The notes under the pieces are model-generated. The model saw only the letters and a program-made list of their open reading frames with translations. It had not been told where the DNA came from and did not search any database. This document shows, one piece after another, positions 1 to 5,899 of a stretch of DNA of 6,842 nt. The position numbers and the translations under genes were made by a program. Positions within the stretch are counted from its first letter, which is position 1. Each line of letters starts with the position of its first letter. Location of the stretch: NCBI GenBank assembly GCA_045617405.1, contig JAZLIL010000052.1, forward strand, positions 1 to 6,842, given 5' to 3'. The DNA is from JAZLIL01 sp045617405. Its GTDB lineage: Bacteria > Bacillota > Clostridia > Lachnospirales > Lachnospiraceae.

Positions 1-1224
1 TTTATTAACGGCCAGAAGGTAGTTAAGGTCTTCAACCATGAAGAGGCAGCCAAGATTGAATTCGACGAGCTCAATGAAGAGCTTCGTTCAAATGCCTACA
101 ACGCCAACAGGATTGCGAACGTGATTATGCCGATCACCGGAAACCTGAACAACCTTCAGTATATTCTCGTTGCAATGGTCGGAGGCACTCTTGCGATCAA
201 CGGACTCGGCGGGATGACACTCGGTTCCGTTGCAGCATTCCTGCAGCTTTCAAAGAGCTTTGCCATGCCTGTAAACCAGGTTTCTCAGCAGATAAACATG
301 ATTGTCATGGCGATGGCTGCGTCAAAGAGAATCTTTGATATGATTGATGAGGATCCGGAGGCAGACGATGGATATGTTACTCTTGTCAACGTTAAGCGTG
401 AGGGAGACGAGCTTGTTGAGACAGCGGAGCGTACGGGTATGTGGGGCTGGAAGCATCCTCACGGCAACGGAGAGCTGACCTACAAGGCGCTTGAGGGCAA
501 TGTTGAATTTGATGACGTTGACTTCGGATATACGGAGGAGAAGCTTGTTCTCCACAATATCACTCTCAACGCCGCTCCCGGGCAGAAGGTCGCATTTGTC
601 GGTGCGACAGGTGCAGGAAAGACCACAATCACGAATCTGATCAACCGTTTCTATGATCTTGCGGACGGCAAGATCCGATACGATGGAATCAATGTCAACA
701 AGATCAAAAAGGGAGACCTTCGCCGTTCACTCGGAATGGTTCTTCAGGATACGAATCTCTTCACGGGAACAGTACGGGAAAACATCCGTTACGGACGTCT
801 CGATGCAACGGACGACGAGATTGTTGATGCAGCGAAGCTTGTAAATGCTCATGAATTCATCATGATGCTTCCGAAGGGCTACGACACGATGATTGAAAAC
901 AATGGAGCCAACCTTTCGCAAGGTCAGCGTCAGCTTCTTTCAATCGCGAGGGCAGCAGTTGCGGACCCGCCCGTTATGATTCTCGATGAGGCAACGAGCA
1001 GTATCGATACACGTACGGAGACTCTTGTTCAGAACGGAATGGACAGGCTTATGAAGGGCAGAACGGTATTTGTTATCGCCCACAGGCTTTCAACAGTCCG
1101 CAATTCCGACATCATCATGGTTCTTGACCACGGCCGGATTATTGAACAGGGCAACCATGACGAGCTCATCGAAAAGCGAGGTACCTATTACAGACTCTAT
1201 ACCGGAGCATTTGAACTTGATTGA
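1..1224 (+). CDS. ABC exporter half-transporter (TMD-NBD), 5' truncated by window
   Basis: The reading frame is open from base 1 and ends at TGA 1222-1224, so 407 codons of a roughly 600-codon gene are visible; the true start lies upstream. Residues are counted from base 1. Residues 1-12 (FINGQKVVKVFN) match the cytoplasmic loop of type IV (B-family) exporters. The last two membrane helices lie at about 52-70 and 73-92. The ATPase domain follows a long linker: A-loop Tyr177, Walker A GATGAGKT at 201-208, Q-loop Gln249, signature LSQGQ at 305-309, Walker B VMILDE at 325-330 with catalytic Glu330, and switch His361. Glu and His are intact but the signature is LSQGQ instead of LSGGQ. In heterodimeric exporters such as TM287/288, the subunit with the good Walker B carries the altered signature, so I infer a partner half-transporter, probably just upstream. 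It acts in the cytoplasmic membrane as an ATP-driven exporter, likely of drugs, lipids or peptides; the substrate cannot be read from sequence. Confidence 0.93.
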   Translation, partial: FINGQKVVKVFNHEEAAKIEFDELNEELRSNAYNANRIANVIMPITGNLNNLQYILVAMVGGTLAINGLGGMTLGSVAAFLQLSKSFAMPVNQVSQQINMIVMAMAASKRIFDMIDEDPEADDGYVTLVNVKREGDELVETAERTGMWGWKHPHGNGELTYKALEGNVEFDDVDFGYTEEKLVLHNITLNAAPGQKVAFVGATGAGKTTITNLINRFYDLADGKIRYDGINVNKIKKGDLRRSLGMVLQDTNLFTGTVRENIRYGRLDATDDEIVDAAKLVNAHEFIMMLPKGYDTMIENNGANLSQGQRQLLSIARAAVADPPVMILDEATSSIDTRTETLVQNGMDRLMKGRTVFVIAHRLSTVRNSDIIMVLDHGRIIEQGNHDELIEKRGTYYRLYTGAFELD

Positions 1225-1245
1225 TTACGACAATTGTGGTATGAT
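1217..1245 (+). promoter_or_regulatory. Sigma-A-type promoter for the MFS transporter gene
   Basis: TTGATT at 1217-1222 and TATGAT at 1240-1245 are separated by exactly 17 bp, each close to consensus (TTGACA / TATAAT). The -35 overlaps the last codons and stop of the ABC gene. The start of transcription would fall near 1252, giving a leader of about 64 nt before the ATG at 1316. The spacer contains the perfect 8-bp palindrome ACAATTGT (1230-1237), a possible but unproven protein-binding site. Confidence 0.7.
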
Positions 1246-1259
1246 AAAACATGCGTTGG

Positions 1260-1287
1260 AGTCCTCCTGATTTTGAATAGGAGGACT
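1260..1287 (+). promoter_or_regulatory. Leader hairpin burying an AGGAGG sequence
   Basis: AGTCCTCCT (1260-1268) pairs perfectly with AGGAGGACT (1279-1287) around a 10-nt loop. The stem can be lengthened by G1258-C1289 and by G-U pairs at 1259/1288, 1257/1290 and 1256/1291. It starts within about 8 nt of the predicted transcript start. The right arm contains a full Shine-Dalgarno core (AGGAGG 1279-1284) that is paired to an anti-SD-like CCTCCT. No U-run follows, so it is not an intrinsic terminator. It could stabilise the 5' end of the mRNA, control translation, or (as DNA) be an operator just downstream of the promoter. Confidence 0.6.
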
Positions 1288-1305
1288 TCGGCAGGTTGTA
1301 TTATT

Positions 1306-1318
1306 GGGGGTTTATATG
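1306..1318 (+). promoter_or_regulatory. Ribosome binding site and ATG deciding the MFS start
   Basis: GGGGG at 1306-1310 lies 5 nt before the ATG at 1316-1318 and can pair imperfectly with the 16S anti-SD. The frame is also open from a TTG at 1304, but that codon lies too close to any upstream SD, and starting there would place the GGGGG inside the coding region. ATG 1316 is therefore preferred. The protein then begins MKKANDN, a normal basic cytoplasmic N-terminus for an MFS carrier. Confidence 0.65.
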
Positions 1319-2752
1319 AAAAAGGCTAATGATAATTCGGCGTTAAAGCTCAATGTTAAGCGTACGATGCTTATCGGCTTTGCATTTTTTGGGATTCTGC
1401 TTCTCTGGCAGGTTTACGATTCCTGGTGTCCGACATTCCTGACAGACATCTTTGCAAGAAGAATGTACGGCCTTTCATCTGCCGGTCTCAAGGCGGATGA
1501 TCCCGACAAAATCCTCAATGTTCAGTGGCTTGTCGGAATTATCATGGCATGTGATAATCTCGCGGCACTTATCCTTCTTCCGATTTTCGGAAATCTTTCA
1601 GACAGGACGCACACAAAGATAGGAAAGCGTATGCCGTTTATCCTTGTCGGGACATTTGTATCTGCAATTGCATTCCCCTTTGTTCCGCTTTTCTTCCATC
1701 AGAACAACATTGTCGGAATGGTTATCATGATGGGCATTGTGCTGATTTTCATGATGATGTACAGAAATCCCGCTGTTTCGCTGATGCCTGACATTACGCC
1801 GAAGCCTCTTCGGGCAAAGGCCAACGGTCTCATTAATATCATGGGTTATCTTGGCGGTGCCTTTGCCACCGTTCTCGGAATCTTTCTTAAGCTGAGTGAC
1901 TACATTAATGCTGAGGATTCGGCAAGAAAGATGTGGATTATCGAGCTTCCTTTTATCATTGCATCAATCCTGATGGTTATTTCTGCGATGGTTCTGTTCT
2001 TTACAATCAAAGAGAACAGACTTGCTGAGGAAATGAAGGAAGAGCTTGATCTTGGTGAGAAGCTTGCTGCAGTTGAGACTCCCATCGAAGATGACAAACC
2101 CATGTCAAAGGCTAACAGGACAATGCTTCTTTCAATCCTTGCAGCTGAGTTTCTCTGGTTCATGGCAGAAAATGCGCTCGGAACCTACATCGGTAATTTT
2201 GTGATCTACTATTTGAATGCACAGTCAAGCTCAACAATGGTTTTGACGATTCTGGGCGGAGTTGCATCAGTTGCCGGTTTTGCCGTTGCCGGAGTGATTG
2301 CGGATAAAATCGGACGTAAGTGGACTGTCTGTATGGGACTCGGAATGACTGTTGTCGGTTTTATTCTCATGTGTTTTGTTCGCCCGACAGGTGTTGTCGC
2401 CGGCGTTTCAGGTGAGTTCTCGTTCCCCGCTCTTCTCTATGTAGTGGGGGTTATCAGGGGATTTGGAATGGCGCTTGTTCACAACTGCTCTTTCCCTATG
2501 GTGGTGGAGCTTTGCTCATCAAAACAGATCGGAAAGTTTACCGGCTACTATTACGCAGCGAGTATGTCGGCTCAGACAATCACTCCGGTTGCTCTCGGAC
2601 TTGTTTTCACAAAGACACTCGCGTGGGGAACACTTCCGGTATATGCGACTGTTCTTACTTTTGCGAGTTTTATTGTGTTTACGGCACTTGTTAAGAACAT
2701 CAGATCAGGCAAAATTGAGAATACAAAGGGCTTAGATGCCATAGACCTGTAA
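1316..2752 (+). CDS. MFS transporter, SLC45/GPH-like sugar:cation symporter type
   Basis: A 478-residue, very hydrophobic inner-membrane protein, about the usual length for a 12-helix MFS carrier. The loop after helix 2 carries motif A in the form seen in sugar:cation symporters (GNLSDRTHTKIGKRMPF, residues 92-108), and the second half repeats it as GVIADKIGRK (326-335), showing the two-fold MFS layout. Residues 150-181, containing RNP, LMPD, RAKANG and MGYLGG, match the conserved loop and helix region of SLC45/sucrose-type carriers. The stretch 401-420 (SSKQIGKFTGYYYAASMSAQ) is also typical of that group. A charged central cytoplasmic loop spans about 231-268. The likely role is uptake of a sugar or glycoside with H+ or Na+; the substrate cannot be assigned, since no glycosidase gene is visible next to it. 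It has its own promoter and leader hairpin upstream, and no clear terminator follows the TAA. The family call is firm; the substrate class is inference. Confidence 0.88.
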   Translation: MKKANDNSALKLNVKRTMLIGFAFFGILLLWQVYDSWCPTFLTDIFARRMYGLSSAGLKADDPDKILNVQWLVGIIMACDNLAALILLPIFGNLSDRTHTKIGKRMPFILVGTFVSAIAFPFVPLFFHQNNIVGMVIMMGIVLIFMMMYRNPAVSLMPDITPKPLRAKANGLINIMGYLGGAFATVLGIFLKLSDYINAEDSARKMWIIELPFIIASILMVISAMVLFFTIKENRLAEEMKEELDLGEKLAAVETPIEDDKPMSKANRTMLLSILAAEFLWFMAENALGTYIGNFVIYYLNAQSSSTMVLTILGGVASVAGFAVAGVIADKIGRKWTVCMGLGMTVVGFILMCFVRPTGVVAGVSGEFSFPALLYVVGVIRGFGMALVHNCSFPMVVELCSSKQIGKFTGYYYAASMSAQTITPVALGLVFTKTLAWGTLPVYATVLTFASFIVFTALVKNIRSGKIENTKGLDAIDL

Positions 2753-2759
2753 TTTTGGC

Positions 2760-2788
2760 TTGCTCTTTACCTAGCTGTGAGGTATAAT
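2760..2788 (+). promoter_or_regulatory. Promoter for the c-di-GMP signalling gene
   Basis: A perfect -10, TATAAT (2783-2788), has a weak -35, TTGCTC (2760-2765), at 17 bp. Transcription would start near 2795, leaving a leader of about 108 nt before the ATG at 2903. A short imperfect palindrome (TACCT 2768-2772 / AGGTA 2780-2784) touches the -10 and could be an operator, but 5-bp arms are weak evidence. The leader is AT-rich; I see no recognisable c-di-GMP riboswitch core and no strong hairpin in it. It contains two ATTGAG copies, at 2857-2862 and 2874-2879, of unknown meaning. Confidence 0.6.
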
Positions 2789-2902
2789 GCGCTCATAATG
2801 GGATAGTGGCAATAACAAAGATATTGTTTTTCCGTAAGTTTTTTGAAGTGTACTCTATTGAGAAATCTGAACGATTGAGTTTTCGTAAAGGATTATTACT
2901 GC

Positions 2903-5806
2903 ATGAAGCGATTTGGGACGACTTTTTTACTAATAGCCGCAGCCCTTCTCCTGTTCCCGGCCTTTTCAAGAAAGGTGTCGGCGGCAGGCGATGTGGTTCG
3001 TGTTGGCTATTTTTTGTCTGACGGATTCCAGATGATTGACGAATCCGGTAGTCCCTACGGCTACACCTACGACTATTTGCAGGAACTTTCAAAATACACG
3101 AATCAGACCTACGAGTTCTGTATAGGTTCGGTAAGCGAATGCTTCTCAATGCTTGAGAGCGGCGAGATTGACATGATCGGCGGTGTCCAGATGGTGGACG
3201 CATACAAAAGGAAGTACAACTACACTACCATGCCTTACGGTCATGCGCCTGATGAGATTATTGTAGCGGACAATGATTCAAAATTCCCGACAGGCGAACT
3301 CTCGGAGATGGAAGGAATGCGTGTCGGTCTGATTTCCGATGCAACGAGAAAGCAGACTCTTTCTCAGTTTTTCAGAGATAACGGTATCAGCGTGACACCG
3401 ATTTACTACAATTCCGATGTCGAGTTGAGGCTCGCCTACTACAGCGGTATTGTGGACAGCGTGATGATTTCGTCACTTTTTGCACCTGAAGGTACAAAGG
3501 CACTTGTACGTTTTTCTTCAAATGATTTTTACTTCATCACAGCGGATAACAATTTCATGCTTCGAAGCAAGATGGACGGGGGCATGGAGCAGCTGGCATC
3601 CTATCAGCCGAATTTCACCAACAATCTTTACAATCGTTATCTTTCCGATATTGCAAAAATCAACCCTTTGCTCACTGAGGAAGAGAGTGAGTATGTATCA
3701 AGGTCAGGTACGGTCAATGTTGTCTACAATAACGACTGGGCACCTCTTTCCTACACCAATGAGTCGGGTAATTTTGCCGGAGTTTTCGCAGACGTCTTTC
3801 GAAAGATTGAAGAAGAGTCCGGGCTTAATTTTAATTACATAGAGGTTGACGGATATTCCAAAGCGCTTGAGATGGTCTCGTCGGGCAAGGCAGACATCAT
3901 CTGTCTGGCGAAGAACGACTTCACCTGGGCTGCAAAGAACAACCTCGTCCTTTCGAAGAGCTATCTGAACATTCCCATGGTTATGGTTGTTTCAAGGTCC
4001 AACAAGTCGGGCAGTGAAGGTATTTCGCGCGTTGCAATGACAAGCGATTTTTCGATGCTTGATTATCTTTCCAGAATCGGTCGTGATGCGAAGGCTGTCT
4101 ACTGTCCCTCCGTTGCGGACTGTCTCGATTCCGTCAAGAATGAAGATGTCGATGCGGCACTTATCAATTCCTACATTGCAAAGGAGCTTCTTTCCGGTTA
4201 CACCTACGATACGTTGACTACGGTTGAGCTTCCCTCATGTTCTGAGGACATCAGCGTTGCGGTAAACGCTGATGCCGACAGAAACCTTGTGGCAGTAATC
4301 GATAAGGCGCTGATGTCGCTGGAATTTGATTCGCTTGCGAATTCACTTCTGGATCACACAGTAATCGGATTCCCGTCAACATTTGTTGACATGGTCTATC
4401 GTTTCCCTCTGCAGTTCATGGCAGGTGTGATTTTTATTTTCCTGACAGCAATCGTGTTCCTGCTGTTCCTGATTCTTAACAGTAAGCGATATACTAAGAT
4501 TATCGATTCGATGGTCAACACCGATGAGCTCACCGGAACATGGAGCTTTTACAAGTTCAAAACTGAATGCAATGAACGTCTCGACAAGATGATTTATGCG
4601 GATTACATACTTTTCTTCATTAACATCCAGAAGTTCAAGTACATAAATGAAGCGCACGGTCATCTGACCGGTGATGCGATTTTGAAACACATCTGTCTCG
4701 TCGCGAACAAGAGCATCAATCATGATGAGTGCTTTGCAAGAATGAATTCCGACCGTTTCATCATTATGATGCGCTACAACGACATCAATCGTGCAAAGGA
4801 TAAAATTACGACAATTCTCGATGCTGTAAACGAGTCGGTTCGTACGAACATCGTTTCTATCTCACTTGCGTTCTCAGTTGGCGGCTACGTCGTTTCAGAG
4901 TACGACAAGGACATCAATATTGCAATTGACCGCGCCCAGTACGCTCACGATCAGTGCAGCACAACAAAGGATACGACGATTGTGATGTACAGCGAAGAGC
5001 TTGCCAATAAGATCAGGATTGAGCAGCAGTTTGAGTCTGAAATGTACAGCTCACTTGAGCGCGGTGATTTCATTGCGTTCTTCCAGCCAAAGGTCGACAA
5101 CCGTTCCAACAGGGTATACGGTGCTGAGGCACTTGTCAGATGGCAGCATCCCAGACTCGGTCTTGTTCCCCCCGGCCGTTTCATCCCGCTCTTCGAGAAG
5201 AATGGCTTTGTAAAGGAACTCGACTTCCACATTTACGAGCGAGTCTGCCAATTCCAGTCGGCAAGAATTGAACGAAGACTTCCGCTGTTCCCTATCTCAA
5301 GCAACTTCTCGGCACTTCATATGCTTGATGACAACTTTGTCACAAGACTGGACGAGATTGCAGCAAAGTACGGAGTACCGCGCCGCTGGCTCGACATCGA
5401 GATTACGGAGACTGTCGCCATCAATGCGACGGGAAACATTACGGACAGCTTCAATGAACTGCGTGACCGCGGGTTCTCAATCTCACTTGATGATTTCGGA
5501 ACAGGTTATTCATCGATTTCGGTACTTAATACACTTCCGGTCAACATCATCAAAATCGATAAGAGTCTGATTGACAGCTGTGATGTAAGTGCAGAGAACT
5601 GTGAATTCCTTTCCGGTCTGATGAGTCTGCTTCACACTACGAAGAAGACCATCATTTGCGAAGGTGTTGAACGTGTCGATCAGGTAGAGCTTCTTAAGGA
5701 CATGGGCTGCAACCTTGTTCAGGGCTACTACTATTCGAAGCCGCTTTCTGCAGATGAGTTTTCAAAGTTCGCGCTCGATCACGGCGTCTGCGAGATCGGA
5801 GAATAA
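2903..5806 (+). CDS. Membrane c-di-GMP phosphodiesterase with two periplasmic solute-binding domains
   Basis: A 967-residue sensor enzyme. The start is ATG 2903, with AAAGGA (2887-2892) 10 nt upstream. Residues 1-28 form a signal peptide (MKR, hydrophobic core, likely cleavage after VSA at 25-27). Two SBP_bac_3-type Venus-flytrap domains follow, at about 31-255 and 270-485. One membrane helix lies at about 503-526 (positive SKRYTK on its cytoplasmic side). A GGDEF-like domain spans 535-697 and an EAL domain 710-960. The GGDEF signature is NSDRF (615-619), and the metal-binding Asp of the DxD-type motif is Asn574 (FINIQKFK), so diguanylate cyclase activity should be lost; there is no RxxD inhibitory site. 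The EAL domain keeps its catalytic set: Glu742 in EAL, Asn801, Glu833 (EITE), Asp863/Asp864 in DDFGTGYSS, Lys884, Glu920 and Gln940. I infer that an extracellular solute, perhaps an amino acid, binds the flytraps and changes hydrolysis of c-di-GMP to pGpG, affecting motility or adhesion. The linker from helix to GGDEF is short, with no HAMP or PAS domain. Confidence 0.93.
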   Translation: MKRFGTTFLLIAAALLLFPAFSRKVSAAGDVVRVGYFLSDGFQMIDESGSPYGYTYDYLQELSKYTNQTYEFCIGSVSECFSMLESGEIDMIGGVQMVDAYKRKYNYTTMPYGHAPDEIIVADNDSKFPTGELSEMEGMRVGLISDATRKQTLSQFFRDNGISVTPIYYNSDVELRLAYYSGIVDSVMISSLFAPEGTKALVRFSSNDFYFITADNNFMLRSKMDGGMEQLASYQPNFTNNLYNRYLSDIAKINPLLTEEESEYVSRSGTVNVVYNNDWAPLSYTNESGNFAGVFADVFRKIEEESGLNFNYIEVDGYSKALEMVSSGKADIICLAKNDFTWAAKNNLVLSKSYLNIPMVMVVSRSNKSGSEGISRVAMTSDFSMLDYLSRIGRDAKAVYCPSVADCLDSVKNEDVDAALINSYIAKELLSGYTYDTLTTVELPSCSEDISVAVNADADRNLVAVIDKALMSLEFDSLANSLLDHTVIGFPSTFVDMVYRFPLQFMAGVIFIFLTAIVFLLFLILNSKRYTKIIDSMVNTDELTGTWSFYKFKTECNERLDKMIYADYILFFINIQKFKYINEAHGHLTGDAILKHICLVANKSINHDECFARMNSDRFIIMMRYNDINRAKDKITTILDAVNESVRTNIVSISLAFSVGGYVVSEYDKDINIAIDRAQYAHDQCSTTKDTTIVMYSEELANKIRIEQQFESEMYSSLERGDFIAFFQPKVDNRSNRVYGAEALVRWQHPRLGLVPPGRFIPLFEKNGFVKELDFHIYERVCQFQSARIERRLPLFPISSNFSALHMLDDNFVTRLDEIAAKYGVPRRWLDIEITETVAINATGNITDSFNELRDRGFSISLDDFGTGYSSISVLNTLPVNIIKIDKSLIDSCDVSAENCEFLSGLMSLLHTTKKTIICEGVERVDQVELLKDMGCNLVQGYYYSKPLSADEFSKFALDHGVCEIGE

Positions 5807-5840
5807 AATCCGAAATTGCATAAACATAAGTAGAAACATC

Positions 5841-5870
5841 TTGACATTCTCAAATGCTATATGATAGCAT
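5841..5870 (+). promoter_or_regulatory. Promoter for pyrC with consensus -35 and extended -10
   Basis: A perfect -35, TTGACA (5841-5846), is followed 18 bp later by TAGCAT (5865-5870), a four-of-six match to TATAAT. It is preceded by TG at 5862-5863, which makes an extended -10 (TGn). An alternative -10, TATGAT at 5860-5865, would leave only 13 bp and is less likely. Transcription would start near 5877, giving a leader of only about 23 nt, too short for a PyrR-type anti-terminator/terminator leader. Confidence 0.65.
5854..5870. promoter_or_regulatory. 17-bp palindrome over the pyrC -10 (candidate operator)
   Basis: ATGCTAT (5854-5860) and ATAGCAT (5864-5870) are perfect reverse complements around a 3-bp centre. 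The right arm coincides with the -10 hexamer and the left arm lies in the promoter spacer. This is the position expected for a repressor site that blocks RNA polymerase. The binding protein is unknown, and I do not recognise it as a named box. Confidence 0.5.
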
Positions 5871-5887
5871 AAGGCAAAACGGATTTT

Positions 5888-5893
5888 GGGAGG
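5888..5893 (+). promoter_or_regulatory. Strong ribosome binding site of pyrC
   Basis: GGGAGG lies 6 nt before the ATG at 5900-5902, the ideal spacing. It fixes the start: an in-frame ATG at codon 4 (5909) is less well placed. Confidence 0.8.
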
Positions 5894-5899
5894 CGCAAG

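Larger units (their letters stand above)
5805..5887. repeat. Long-range 8-bp inverted repeat spanning the pyrC upstream region
   Basis: AAAATCCG (5805-5812) begins inside the phosphodiesterase stop codon and is the exact reverse complement of CGGATTTT (5880-5887), which directly abuts the pyrC ribosome binding site. The arms are 67 bp apart. In a read-through transcript they could pair, but a transcript starting at the pyrC promoter would contain only the right arm. An 8-bp match over this distance could be chance. Confidence 0.3.

Noticed and set aside
1230..1237. ACAATTGT palindrome in the MFS promoter spacer as a lac-type operator
   Set aside because: An 8-bp palindrome does not extend on either side and is expected often by chance; noted only within the promoter entry.
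1260..1295. Leader hairpin as an intrinsic terminator of the ABC gene
   Set aside because: The stem is strong but is followed by TCGGCAGG instead of a run of T, and it lies downstream of a good promoter for the next gene.
1304..1315. TTG at 1304 as the MFS start
   Set aside because: It would place the only nearby SD-like run (GGGGG) inside the coding region; ATG 1316 has suitable spacing and a typical N-terminus.
2810..2831. Intrinsic terminator after the MFS gene (CAATA...TATTG then TTTTT)
   Set aside because: The stem is only 5 bp and entirely AT-rich except for one pair; it lies downstream of the next gene's TATAAT, so it would sit in that gene's leader.
2789..2902. c-di-GMP riboswitch in the leader of the phosphodiesterase gene
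   Set aside because: The ~108-nt leader is long enough to be tempting, but it lacks the recognisable GEMM conserved core and paired arms; it is AT-rich with only weak 5-bp stems (CAATA 2810-2814 / TATTG 2822-2826).
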